A stretch of DNA of 64,000 bases from contig NZ_JBHTJT010000032.1 in assembly GCF_042676185.1 (NCBI RefSeq), positions 1 to 64,000 on the forward strand, read 5' to 3'. Shown one piece after another: positions 53,975 to 62,562 of this stretch. A program made the position numbers and the translations under genes. This DNA comes from Tropicimonas aquimaris. Its GTDB lineage: Bacteria > Pseudomonadota > Alphaproteobacteria > Rhodobacterales > Rhodobacteraceae. Position 1 is the stretch's first letter. Each line of letters begins with the position of its first letter. The notes beneath the pieces were generated by a model. It had not been told where the DNA came from and did no database searches. It was given only the letters and a program-made list of their open reading frames with translations.

Positions 53975-54769
53975 TCAGGCGACCTTGCGCCGGCGCCGAG
54001 CCACGGCAAGGGCGCCGAGGCCGCCTATCAGCAGCAGGCCGGAGGCCGGGAGCGGGATGGGCGCGGCCGGGAAGCCCGGGTTCGAGCCCACGGTATATCC
54101 GCTCACGAGGTTCTCGCCCACGTTGTTGGTGTTCTGAAGCCAGAACAGCTCGTAGGCACCGCTAACCCAGCCAGTGCCGGAGTTCAGCGTCGACAGGATC
54201 GAGTTGGCAAAGGCAACCGCCCCGACCTCACCGGTATCGGCATAATCCGTCGGCTCGGCGTAGAAGGTCTTGGTGGCGCTGCTCTCGAAAGCCAGCGTGT
54301 AGGGGTTGCCCGAAGTCTCGTAGACAACTTCGTAAAGCGCCAGCTGGAAACCCGAGGAATAGATCTCGTTGGTCGTGAAATCGAGCGACATCGGATCGGC
54401 GATGTCGAACAGCGCCTGGATCGCAGTTTCCTGCTGATCGGTCAGGTCCACGCCACCGTTGCTGAACGGCCAGTTCGTGACGGTATACTGCTGGTTCTGG
54501 ATCAGCGGCCTTTCGAGATCCAGCGAGAAAGCCGTGAAATCGAAGCTCGACGTGTCCGGAAGCGTGGCGGTCAGCTCGAAGGCACCCGCCGTGGCCTGGC
54601 CACCGCTGAGGTTGGAACGTGTCTTGAATGTATCCCACTTGTAGTCGCCCGGATATCCGAGCGGACCCGGGGTCCACGACATGTTGAAGCTGCTCGCAGA
54701 AACGGCCGACGCAGCCAAAGCCAATCCACCGGAGACCGTCAAAGTCGTCAGAAATCTTGCAAACATCAT
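53975..54769 (-). CDS. Exported protein with VPLPA/PEP-CTERM-like sorting signal
   Basis: This 264-residue protein has a signal peptide (FLTTLTVSGGLALAASAVSA). The C-terminus has IPLPASGLLLIGGLGALAVA followed by RRRRK, the tripartite signal (motif, membrane helix, basic cluster) of VPLPA-CTERM proteins of the Rhodobacteraceae, normally cut by an exosortase. The body is Ser/Thr/Asn-rich with no catalytic features. No exosortase is in this window. ATG 54769 opens MMFARF; 54766 is equally likely. It is probably a surface or biofilm-matrix protein. Confidence 0.88.
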   Translation of the reverse strand: MMFARFLTTLTVSGGLALAASAVSASSFNMSWTPGPLGYPGDYKWDTFKTRSNLSGGQATAGAFELTATLPDTSSFDFTAFSLDLERPLIQNQQYTVTNWPFSNGGVDLTDQQETAIQALFDIADPMSLDFTTNEIYSSGFQLALYEVVYETSGNPYTLAFESSATKTFYAEPTDYADTGEVGAVAFANSILSTLNSGTGWVSGAYELFWLQNTNNVGENLVSGYTVGSNPGFPAAPIPLPASGLLLIGGLGALAVARRRRKVA

Positions 54770-55016
54770 ATTGCCCCAAAATACCAAAGCGCGGCGCTCG
54801 CACACTGCCCAATTCATATTGGGACATCCCGGTGAGGTCAAATCTTGATTAACGATTCCGCCCCAGTTTCACCGGACTCCTGTGGTTTCCACGAATTGGC
54901 GCAAATTCAGCACAGTCAGCACGCAAACGCCGTCTGGATGAGCACATGAAAGCCCGGCATTTTTAGGCCGGTCCGCTCGCAACAGCGAATCGACGGCGAG
55001 CGATTCTTGCCGGGTC

Positions 55017-56456
55017 CTACGATCTCCGGGATCCGGCACGCTTGCGTCCGCCGGAGCCGCGGGCGAGTTCGGTGGAGGAGATGCTCTGCGCCCAGCCCAG
55101 GCCGAGGATGGCCGCGAAAGCAGCGGGGACCGCCGGGATCTGCAGGCTGAAATCGACCAGCGAATGGAGCGCCGCGACGACGAAACAGGCCAGCGCAAAG
55201 GCGGGCACGACACGGTTCCGCCGCCGACGGAACACACCGAGCAGCAGCCGCCAGCCGATCATCCCGAGCGCGAGATAGAAGGCCGCCACAGCCGGCAGGC
55301 CGAACTCGTAGGCGTTCTCGAGATAGCTGCTGTGCGCCATCGCCCATTCGCCGGCGCCCGCCGCGACGAGCGGCACGTAGGCTCGGAAGGTGTCGTGGAA
55401 TGCCCCGGCGCCATGCCCGAGCAAAGGCCGATCGAGCGCGCCTTCGACGACATAGGGATAAACCTCGAAGCGCAGATCCGGACCCGTGGTTTCCAGTCGC
55501 TCCAGAAGGAACCCGGAACTCGTCAGGAGCACGAAGGCGGCGATTGCCGCCACCATCGCCCAGACCATCCGCATGTTGCCGCCCTTCGGGCTGCGGAGCG
55601 CCAGGGCGAACACCAGCAGACCGATCAGCCCGGAGGCGCCACCGGCCCGGGAACCGGTCAGGATCAGCGCCGCAAGGCAGATCAGCCCGCCGAGCCCGAA
55701 CAGCCACCCACCGGCAAAGAAACGTTCGAGAAAATTGCGCAGGCTCGCCAGCGCCGTACCGCCCTCGCCCCCCGCCGTGATGCCGGTGTAGGCGGCAAAA
55801 TTGGCGAGCACGCCGAAGGCCGCATAGGTCGCGTAGGAATTCCGGTTGGTAAAGCTCGCACGCACGGCGTTGCCCTCGGCCTCCGACCCGATCAGCGGGT
55901 TGACCCCGGAAATCTGCGCCTGGATGCCGTAGACGGCCAGCACCGTCGAGAAGACGGCGATGGCCCGGATGAAATCCGTCGCCAAGGCACTCGAGCCCGC
56001 GCTACGCAGAATGACCCAGAAGATCATCGCGTAGCAGGTCAGCCGCAACACCACCTGCTGCCCGAGCTCCGGCCGGGCCGAGATCGACTGCCCCCCGCCA
56101 CCCGGGGCGATCTGCCAGATCGGATGCGCCATTGGCTCCGCCATGCCGCCGACAGTCTGAACCTGCAGCCAGACCAGCGCCGCGAAATAGAGCAGAGCCA
56201 CGGGCAATACCCTTCGCGCAACCGATGGAACACCGTTGTGGAAGTCGAGCAGAACCTGGAAGCCGAACAGGAAAAGCGTTCCCGCGTAGAGGAAAGCCCA
56301 AGCGATCGGGGTCATGCCACCGTTCAGAAATGACACGGCGAGCGCCAGTGCGAGCATCGCCCATCCGATGATGGACTGTGCAATCTCCCCGAGCTTCAGC
56401 GACCCGTTGTCGTGCCCGACGCCGAAGCCGCTCGCCGAAAATCGTCCACTTGCCAT
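55017..56456 (-). CDS. O-antigen ligase/polymerase family membrane protein
   Basis: This 479-residue protein has about 10-12 membrane segments and a large periplasmic loop near the C-terminal third (DLRFEVYPYVVEGALDRPLL, GHGAGAFHDTFRAYVP, then HSSYLENAYEFGLP). This matches the Wzy_C/O-antigen ligase pattern, with GSRAGG and the H-x-SYLE region. It joins or polymerises polysaccharide units at the periplasmic side. It is on the minus strand, facing the sorting-signal gene, and completes the polysaccharide set with the Wzc-like kinase. Confidence 0.9.
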   Translation of the reverse strand: MASGRFSASGFGVGHDNGSLKLGEIAQSIIGWAMLALALAVSFLNGGMTPIAWAFLYAGTLFLFGFQVLLDFHNGVPSVARRVLPVALLYFAALVWLQVQTVGGMAEPMAHPIWQIAPGGGGQSISARPELGQQVVLRLTCYAMIFWVILRSAGSSALATDFIRAIAVFSTVLAVYGIQAQISGVNPLIGSEAEGNAVRASFTNRNSYATYAAFGVLANFAAYTGITAGGEGGTALASLRNFLERFFAGGWLFGLGGLICLAALILTGSRAGGASGLIGLLVFALALRSPKGGNMRMVWAMVAAIAAFVLLTSSGFLLERLETTGPDLRFEVYPYVVEGALDRPLLGHGAGAFHDTFRAYVPLVAAGAGEWAMAHSSYLENAYEFGLPAVAAFYLALGMIGWRLLLGVFRRRRNRVVPAFALACFVVAALHSLVDFSLQIPAVPAAFAAILGLGWAQSISSTELARGSGGRKRAGSRRS

Positions 56457-56641
56457 CGCAAAGGTTCCGTCCGCTCAATCTTTCAGCGCAGGCTATAGGG
56501 CAAGAGGCTCCCGAACGATAGGATTCTGACCATAGAACGCATTACCCACACGCAATCAACCCGAAGCCACATTGTTCGTTTGACCGCAAACTTTGCCCCA
56601 TGCTAGTCAATCTCCAAAACTTTCGATTGGAGCCGTTTGAG

Positions 56642-56977
56642 ATGACGAAGCTTGAGGATTTACTCGTGGGCTTGCTGAACAGGTTGTTTTTGGCCGCTGC
56701 AGTGTCGGCTTTGATGGCTGGAAGCGCTTTCGCAGTAGACTTCCCCACTTCTTCGTGCACCGGAAGCGACATGAGAAACGCTTACGATGCTCTCGAAGCC
56801 CTGTTTGACGCTGCGGCAGGCGACGACGAGTTGCAACAGATCTACGCAAATCAGGCGACGTATCTCAACACGTGTTGCGGCACTACCAGCCCTCAAAAGC
56901 TTTGCGCCTGCCATAGTCCGAGTGTCGCAAGTGCCGTATCTTTGACTTATAACCAGCAAAATTGCACCTCGGGCTAG
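56642..56977 (+). CDS. Secreted six-cysteine small protein, paralogue 1
   Basis: This protein of 111 residues has a signal peptide (LNRLFLAAAVSALMAGSAFA) and a mature part of about 79 residues. Six cysteines lie at positions 39, 78, 79, 88, 90 and 108. The core is YLNTCCG, LCACHSPSVASAV and a last Cys near the end. A paralogue lies 187 bp downstream with the same pattern. GTG 56666 with GAGGA upstream is an alternative start that gives a tighter signal peptide. I do not recognise the family. Confidence 0.75.
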   Translation: MTKLEDLLVGLLNRLFLAAAVSALMAGSAFAVDFPTSSCTGSDMRNAYDALEALFDAAAGDDELQQIYANQATYLNTCCGTTSPQKLCACHSPSVASAVSLTYNQQNCTSG

Positions 56978-57164
56978 CGACCGCTGTCGAGAGTTCTAGA
57001 AACATGCAACATCTTGCCTAGCAGGCGTTGCCACTCAACTACACTTCGTGCCAGCCTTAAAAGGATGGCATCTTAATTGTTGCATTCCTTCAGCCGAAAA
57101 TTATTTTTTGGTTCCCGGTATAGGCCACGCAAACGGGCTATCCCGGCGAGGCAAAGGGTAGGCA

Positions 57165-57449
57165 ATGATCGGACGGAGTGTAGGCACAGCCATACTGGCA
57201 GTGGCCATCAGCGTTTCCGGCGCAAGCGCGCAGCAGGCGAGTTGCCAGGATCCCAACGTTAACAGGGCCTACAACACGCTGGGAGTCTACGCGTTGTTTG
57301 CAGCGTTGTTCGGCAATCAGGATGCCTATCAACTCTATACCGGCAGCCGGACATGGCTGCTGAACTGCTGTGTCGAAAGCAGCGACACGAGCACTTGCCT
57401 CTGCCACAGCCCCAACGTCGCCAGCCCTGTCACCGGCGTCTGCGGATAG
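57165..57449 (+). CDS. Secreted six-cysteine small protein, paralogue 2
   Basis: This 94-residue protein has a signal peptide (GTAILAVAISVSGASAQQ). The mature part has cysteines at 27, 68, 69, 78, 80 and 93. The spacing C-x40-CC-x8-CxC then a last Cys, with LLNCCVESSDTSTCLCHSPN and VASPV, matches paralogue 1 (C-x38-CC-x8-CxC). NRAY in this one aligns with RNAY in the other. It is probably a disulfide-stabilised exported protein. It converges on the arsenic operon. Function unknown. Confidence 0.78.
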   Translation: MIGRSVGTAILAVAISVSGASAQQASCQDPNVNRAYNTLGVYALFAALFGNQDAYQLYTGSRTWLLNCCVESSDTSTCLCHSPNVASPVTGVCG

Positions 57450-57502
57450 GCGCACTCAGGGAGAGCAGTTCCGCCCCCCCCTGCAAGCGCGCCTTGCCGC
57501 GC

Positions 57503-58552
57503 TTACCGTGGCGGTGCGGCCTCATAGGCCTGGTCTGCCTCCCCCACGTCGAACTTCTGCCGCGTACGGTTGGCGAAGGCCACGAGCGAGAGCATAACAG
57601 GCACCTCGACCAGCACTCCGACCACGGTCGCCAGGGCCGCCCCGGAGCCGAGGCCGAAGAGGCTGATCGCAACGGCGACCGCCAGTTCAAAGAAGTTCGA
57701 CGTGCCGATCATCGCGCAGGGCGCGGCGATCCGGTGCGGCACCTTTAGCGCCCAGGCGGCGCCGTAGGCGAGCGCGAAGATCGAGTAGCTCTGCAGGACG
57801 ATCGGAACCGCGATCAGCAGGATCGCTGCCGGCTTTGCGACGATGATCTCGGCCTGCAGGGCAAAGAGGATCACCACGGTCACGGCCAGCGCCACGGCGG
57901 AGACGGGCGAGACCCTGGCCTTGAAGGCGGCGATGGCATCGGGCGTGCCGAGATGGCGGCGGGTCATCAGGCCCGCGACGAGCGGCAGCACGATGTAGAG
58001 CACGACCGACAGCAGCAGCGTCTCCCACGGGACGGCGATCTCGGTTACGCCCAGCAGGAAGGCCACGATCGGGGCGAAGGCCACGACCATGATGAGGTCG
58101 TTCACCGTCACCTGCACGAGCGTGTAGTTCGGATCGCCCCGGGTCAGGTTCGACCAGACGAAGACCATCGCCGTACAGGGTGCCGCGCCGAGCAGGATCA
58201 GCCCGGCGATGTATTGCTGGGCGTCGGCGGGGGCGATCCAGGGGGCGAAGATGTGCTCGAAGAACAGCACGGCGAGCAGCGCCATGGTGAAGGGCTTGAT
58301 CAGCCAGTTGACCACCAGCGTGATGATCAGCCCCCTGGGAGCCTTGGCGACATCGTGGATCGAGCCGAGATCGACACCGATCATCATCGGGTAGACCATC
58401 GCCCAGATCAGCACCGCGACCACCAGGTTCACCGAGAAGAGCTCCGCGCCGGCGACAAAGGTGACGAGGCCGGGGGCGACATTGCCGAGGACGAGGCCGG
58501 CGAGCATGGCCAGCCCGACCCAGATCGTGAGGTAACGTTCGAAACGGGACAT
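57503..58552 (-). CDS. acr3: Arsenite efflux transporter, Acr3 family
   Basis: This 349-residue protein has ten hydrophobic segments. Family regions are VYPMMIGVDLGSI, LGAAPCTAMVFVWSNLTRGD (with the functional Cys) and IGTSNFFELAVAVAISLFG. It expels arsenite with the proton motive force. It is the last gene of a minus-strand operon arsRC-gap-arsJ-acr3, 19 bp after arsJ. Confidence 0.95.
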   Translation of the reverse strand: MSRFERYLTIWVGLAMLAGLVLGNVAPGLVTFVAGAELFSVNLVVAVLIWAMVYPMMIGVDLGSIHDVAKAPRGLIITLVVNWLIKPFTMALLAVLFFEHIFAPWIAPADAQQYIAGLILLGAAPCTAMVFVWSNLTRGDPNYTLVQVTVNDLIMVVAFAPIVAFLLGVTEIAVPWETLLLSVVLYIVLPLVAGLMTRRHLGTPDAIAAFKARVSPVSAVALAVTVVILFALQAEIIVAKPAAILLIAVPIVLQSYSIFALAYGAAWALKVPHRIAAPCAMIGTSNFFELAVAVAISLFGLGSGAALATVVGVLVEVPVMLSLVAFANRTRQKFDVGEADQAYEAAPPR

Positions 58553-58571
58553 TGGAGGGACTTTCGATAGT

Positions 58572-59840
58572 TCAGGTAGGTGCGGTCCGGGGCGCGCCCG
58601 CGTGGAGCTGGCGCGTCGCGAGCCAGGAGAGGCCGGCCATCAGCGCGGCGGTGCCCAGCGTCAGGGGCAAGCCGCCGACCTGGTAGCTCAGACCGGACAG
58701 GAGGGTGCCGAGCAGCCGCCCGGCGGCGTTCGACATGTAGTAGAAACCCACGTCCATCGTGACCCGGTCATCCCGCGTGAAGGCAAGGATCAGGTAGGAA
58801 TGGACCGAGGAATTGACGGCGAAGACGAAGCCGAACACCATCAGCCCCGCCACCAGCGTGATTGTCAGCCAGTTGGTCGGCGCGCCTGCCACCAGCGCGC
58901 AGAGCGCGAGCGCCGCAGGGATCAGCGTGAGCAGACCCACCCATTGCACTGCCAGCGCGACGATCTGGTCGGTGGTCTTGTCCTTCGCTTTCAGCAACCC
59001 CGGCGCCCAGGCCTGCACCGCGCCATAGGCGATGATCCAGAGCGCCATGAAGGTGCCGATCTGGAAGAAGGCCATGCGGTTGCCGGCCTCTGAGCCGTCG
59101 GAGAGCACCGCGTAGAAGTAGATCGGGATGCCGACCACGAACCAGACGTCGCGCGCGCCGAACAGGAACACCCGGGCCAGCGAGAGCAGGTTCACGTTGC
59201 GTTCTTTGGAGAAGACCTCCTTGAACTTCGCCCCCTTGCGGCCCTGCGGCAGACCGCTCGGCATGAAGATCGCGATGGCGACAAGGATCGCCGCCAGCAC
59301 CGCCGCCATGGCGATAACCGATCCGATGAACCCGACCGTGCCGAGCAGCACCGTGCCGAGCAGGAAGCCCACGCCCTTCACCGCGTTCTTCGACCCGGTG
59401 AGATAGGCAACCCAGCGGAACAGCCCATCGCCCGTGTTGGGCGCCAGCAGTTTCACGGCCGATTTGGAGGACATCTTGGAGAGGTCCTTGGCCACGCCAG
59501 ACAGCCCCTGCACGACCATCACGTAGACGACCGAGGCCGCAAGCCCCCATTCCGGGTCCAACCCGGCGAGCGCCAGCAGCGCCACGATCTGGATGCCGAG
59601 CCCCGCGTAGAGCGTCGAGGTCAGCCCGAACCGCGCCGCGATCCAGCCCGCCGAGAGGTTCGTCACCATGCCCATGAACTCGTAGAGCAGGAACAGGTAG
59701 GCCAGCTGGATCGGCGAGAAGCCCAGCGTGTGGAAGTGCAGCAGCACCAGCATCCGCAGCGCGCCATCGGTGAGCATGAAGGCCCAGTAGGCGGCGGTTA
59801 CGGCGATATAGGCCGAGAGGCCCTGTTTGCGGTCGTCCAT
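58572..59840 (-). CDS. arsJ: Organoarsenical efflux MFS protein ArsJ
   Basis: This 422-residue MFS transporter with 12 hydrophobic segments starts LSAYIAVTAAYWAFMLTDGA and contains NLSAGWIAARFGLTSTLYAG and ARVFLFGARDVWFVVGIPIY, as in ArsJ. Known ArsJ proteins export 1-arseno-3-phosphoglycerate, made by the adjacent GAPDH from arsenate. Its ATG shares one base with the GAPDH stop, which indicates tight coupling. This supports arsenate resistance without reduction. Confidence 0.92.
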   Translation of the reverse strand: MDDRKQGLSAYIAVTAAYWAFMLTDGALRMLVLLHFHTLGFSPIQLAYLFLLYEFMGMVTNLSAGWIAARFGLTSTLYAGLGIQIVALLALAGLDPEWGLAASVVYVMVVQGLSGVAKDLSKMSSKSAVKLLAPNTGDGLFRWVAYLTGSKNAVKGVGFLLGTVLLGTVGFIGSVIAMAAVLAAILVAIAIFMPSGLPQGRKGAKFKEVFSKERNVNLLSLARVFLFGARDVWFVVGIPIYFYAVLSDGSEAGNRMAFFQIGTFMALWIIAYGAVQAWAPGLLKAKDKTTDQIVALAVQWVGLLTLIPAALALCALVAGAPTNWLTITLVAGLMVFGFVFAVNSSVHSYLILAFTRDDRVTMDVGFYYMSNAAGRLLGTLLSGLSYQVGGLPLTLGTAALMAGLSWLATRQLHAGAPRTAPT

Positions 59841-60850
59841 CACAGGTTGTCCACGACAAGCCGGGTGACATCGGCCAGGCGGAAGGCATAGCCGAATTCG
59901 TTGTCGTACCAGGCATAGATCTTCACCTGGGTGCCGTTCACGACCATGGTCGATAGCGCATCGATGATCGAGGACCGCTCGTCGTTGATGTAGTCGCAGG
60001 ACACCAGCGGGCGGGTTTCGTAGCCGAGGATGCCGGCAAGCTCGCCCTCGGAGGCGGCCTCGAAAAGGGCGTTGACCTCCTCGACGCTGGTCTCGCGTTC
60101 GACCTCGAACACGCAATCGGTGAGCGAGGCGTTCAGGAGCGGCACGCGCACGGCATGGCCGTTCAGCCTACCCTTCAGCTCCGGGTAGATCAGCGTGATC
60201 GCGGTGGCCGATCCGGTGGTGGTCGGGATCAGCGAGTTCAGCGCGGAGCGGGCGCGGCGCATGTCCTTGGCGGGCTTGTCGACGATGGTCTGGGTGTTGG
60301 TCACGTCGTGGATCGTGGTCATCGAGCCGTGCTTGATGCCGATCCCCTCATGGATGACCTTGACCACCGGCGCGAGGCAGTTGGTGGTGCAGGAAGCGGC
60401 GGTGACGAGGTTGTGCTGCGTGGGGTCGTAGATGTCGTGGTTGACGCCATAGACGAGGTTCACCGCGCCACCATCCTTGACCGGGGCGGACACGACGACT
60501 TTCTTCACGCCGGCATCGTAATAGGGCTGCACCTTCTCGCCGGTCTTGAAGACCCCGGTGCAGTCCACCACCACGTCGATCCCCATCTCCTTGAGCGGCA
60601 GATCCTCGATCCGCTTCTCACGGGTCAGCCGCATTTTCTGGCCATCGATGGTCAGGCTGTCCGCGTCATGCGAGATATCGGCAAGCCAACGGCCGTGGAC
60701 GGTGTCGAACTCCATCAGAAGCGCGTGCTGTTCCGGGTCGCCTGCCGCGTCGTTCAGCAGCACGATCTCGCCGTTCAGGCCCCGGTCGATGAAGGACCGC
60801 ATCGCCAGCTTGCCCATACGCCCCAACCCGTTGATTGCGATTCTCGTCAT
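59840..60850 (-). CDS. gap: Glyceraldehyde-3-phosphate dehydrogenase, ArsJ-associated
   Basis: This 336-residue protein has the NAD-binding start RIAINGLGRMGKLAMRSF and the catalytic Cys in AASCTTNCLAP, with the His further on. In the arsJ context it uses arsenate in place of phosphate to make 1-arseno-3-phosphoglycerate for export. It overlaps the arsJ start by one base and follows the arsR-arsC fusion by 96 bp. A separate housekeeping GAPDH is expected elsewhere in the genome. Confidence 0.93.
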   Translation of the reverse strand: MTRIAINGLGRMGKLAMRSFIDRGLNGEIVLLNDAAGDPEQHALLMEFDTVHGRWLADISHDADSLTIDGQKMRLTREKRIEDLPLKEMGIDVVVDCTGVFKTGEKVQPYYDAGVKKVVVSAPVKDGGAVNLVYGVNHDIYDPTQHNLVTAASCTTNCLAPVVKVIHEGIGIKHGSMTTIHDVTNTQTIVDKPAKDMRRARSALNSLIPTTTGSATAITLIYPELKGRLNGHAVRVPLLNASLTDCVFEVERETSVEEVNALFEAASEGELAGILGYETRPLVSCDYINDERSSIIDALSTMVVNGTQVKIYAWYDNEFGYAFRLADVTRLVVDNL

Positions 60851-60946
60851 GGTGTCGTGGTCCGTTTCACTTGTGTTCGTGGATTTTCAAAGGTCGGCGC
60901 GGCCACGCATAGCTGGCCGCGCCGCGATCTCCTTGTGAAGCTTTGA

Positions 60947-61804
60947 TTACGCCTGCTCGGGAACGTCCGAGACCTGCCCGATGTCGTCCAGCCGCGCCTG
61001 CAGCGAGAACTTGTCGAGCGTCGCGATGGGCAGGTTCATGAAGATCGAGATCCGGTTGCGCAGCATCCGGTAGGTCTCGGCAAAGGCGAGCCGCCGCTCC
61101 GCTTCGTTGCCATCGGCCCGAACCGGGTCGGGAACGCCCCAATGGGCCGACATCGGCTGGCCGGGCCAGACGGGGCAGATCTCGGCGGCGGCCTTGTCGC
61201 AGACGGTAAAGACGAAATCGAGCCGCGGCGCGTCGACGCCCGAGAACTCTTCCCAGTTCTTGGTGCGGAGCGCCGAGGTGTCGTGCTCGAGGTTCGCGAG
61301 CAACTCCAAGGTGAACGGGTGCGGGCCTGTCGAGGCAGGCATCGACCCGGCGGAGAATGCACGGAAACGGCCCTCCCCCTCTTCGTTCATGATGGATTCG
61401 GCGATCAGGGAGCGGGCGGAGTTACCCGTACAGAGAAAAAGGACATTATATGTATCCTGGGCCATGGGGGCCTCCAACAATTTCTTGGAACGTTCGGCGA
61501 CGGGGTAGCAGAGCTCCGGGCGCGACTGGCAACAGCCCTCCAGCAGGAAGGACAACAGATCCCGGATCTCGTCGGTATTGGCGGTGTATCGCAGGTTGCG
61601 CCCTTCCCGGACCCGACGGATCAACCCGGCGTTTAGCAGGACGGACAGGTTGTTCGACAGGGTGTTGAGGCGAATTCCGAGCGTTTCAGCGATCTCCCCC
61701 GGCAGACGGCCATGCGCGCCGGACTGCACGAGGATTCGAAAAATATCGAGCCTCAGTGGCTGAGAGAGAGCGAAGAACGCCTCGGATGCCGTTTGCTTTT
61801 CCAT
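60947..61804 (-). CDS. arsRC: ArsR-ArsC fusion: arsenic repressor plus arsenate reductase
   Basis: This 285-residue protein has an ArsR winged helix domain at about residues 1-100 (ALSQPLRLDIFRILVQSG; metal-binding candidates in EGCCQSRPELC). It is joined to a low-molecular-weight phosphatase-type arsenate reductase, with the P-loop LCTGNSARS at about 124-132 and VCDKAAAEICPVWPG further on. It both senses arsenite and reduces arsenate with thioredoxin. It heads the operon, and an imperfect palindrome overlaps its start codon, a likely self-regulated operator. Confidence 0.93.
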   Translation of the reverse strand: MEKQTASEAFFALSQPLRLDIFRILVQSGAHGRLPGEIAETLGIRLNTLSNNLSVLLNAGLIRRVREGRNLRYTANTDEIRDLLSFLLEGCCQSRPELCYPVAERSKKLLEAPMAQDTYNVLFLCTGNSARSLIAESIMNEEGEGRFRAFSAGSMPASTGPHPFTLELLANLEHDTSALRTKNWEEFSGVDAPRLDFVFTVCDKAAAEICPVWPGQPMSAHWGVPDPVRADGNEAERRLAFAETYRMLRNRISIFMNLPIATLDKFSLQARLDDIGQVSDVPEQA

Positions 61805-61820
61805 AATTCACGAATAATGG
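61801..61820 (-). promoter_or_regulatory. Palindrome overlapping the arsRC start codon (ArsR operator)
   Basis: CCATAATTC-AC-GAATAATGG is an inverted repeat with one mismatched pair. It covers the start codon at 61802-61804 and the DNA just upstream. ArsR-family repressors bind AT-rich dyads near the promoter, so this is a likely operator. Confidence 0.6.
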
Positions 61821-62056
61821 AAGCGTTAGGCTCGGTCAACCGGATTTCGCGGCCCGCGCGACGGAACCTTCTCCAGTTTCGAGCGTTTAATACCGTGCAG
61901 CCGACAAGAGCCTGGCCGTGTCGCGCTGCTCTGCAGCACGGCATCCGGAACCAGATTTGATACCTTAGGTACATTTAAATAATTCCTGGGTTGCCATTCC
62001 GGGGCCTCGAGCTTTATCCTGTGCGGCAAGGCAGCAATAAGAGCAGGAGGTGCACA

Positions 62057-62182
62057 ATGCATCCTAACCATGGCTACCAGATGCTGACCGGAGTTCGGCG
62101 CCACCGCGCCCGGATGATGTTCGGCAGCATGAAGGATCTTGCCGCTCCAATTCGCTTGTTCTGGCGAACGGTCAGATCCTGA
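62057..62182 (+). CDS. 41-residue basic small protein with strong ribosome site
   Basis: ATG 62057 lies behind CAGGAGGTG at ideal spacing. The peptide starts MHPNHGYQMLTGVRRHRARM and ends with a hydrophobic-basic segment (IRLFWRTVRS), so it could associate with membranes or RNA. An intrinsic terminator follows 10 bp after the stop, which makes a one-gene transcript likely. It stands between the arsenic operon and the TRAP operon. I do not recognise a family. It could also be a small RNA with a short reading frame. Confidence 0.6.
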   Translation: MHPNHGYQMLTGVRRHRARMMFGSMKDLAAPIRLFWRTVRS

Positions 62183-62192
62183 ACAAACGCAG

Positions 62193-62215
62193 GGCCGCCG
62201 GCACCCCCGGCGGCC
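62193..62215 (+). terminator. Intrinsic terminator after the 41-residue gene
   Basis: GGCCGCCGG-CACCC-CCGGCGGCC is a perfect 9-bp stem with a 5-nt loop, followed by TTCGTCGTTT. Confidence 0.8.
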
Positions 62216-62283
62216 TTCGTCGTTTCAGACGGCCCAACTTCTGTCGATATCCTCCAATCGCCCCATGCGCCCGGTCACAACCG

Positions 62284-62307
62284 CTCAAGTCAATCGATTG
62301 ATTTGAG
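62284..62307. promoter_or_regulatory. 24-bp near-perfect palindrome upstream of the TRAP operon
   Basis: The core TCAATCGATTGA is a perfect dyad with a central CG, and the outer parts extend it to 24 bp with a single mismatched pair. It lies about 255 bp before the dctP-like gene in a non-coding stretch. The central CG and length fit LacI-type operators, but the regulator is not in the window. Confidence 0.6.
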
Positions 62308-62512
62308 TAATGCCCATTTTGCCGTCGCGCACGCGGTTGACAGGGCGAGGGTCGAGACGGCCATACTCGGACCAGGGAGAGCCGACGAAGCGGAAACGCA
62401 GCGTCGGCGAAAAGGAGGGGAGATCAGCCACATAACCCGCTGTGACGGTCGCCATGGCCGCATACGGGTTTGTTGGTATTGAAATTCTGCACCGAGACCG
62501 GGCAGAACAGAT

Positions 62513-62541
62513 GATATTGGAAAGAAAAGCAGACCAATATC
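62513..62541 (+). promoter_or_regulatory. Inverted repeat just upstream of the dctP-like ribosome site
   Basis: GATATTGG-N13-CCAATATC is a perfect 8-bp inverted repeat that ends 8 bp before GGGAGGA. It may be an operator or a leader hairpin that affects translation. Confidence 0.45.
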
Positions 62542-62562
62542 GCATGTCTAGGGAGGACAACA

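Noticed and set aside
62470..62495. Possible sigma-54 promoter before dctP
   Set aside because: The GG and GC elements are 12 bases apart, not the required 10.
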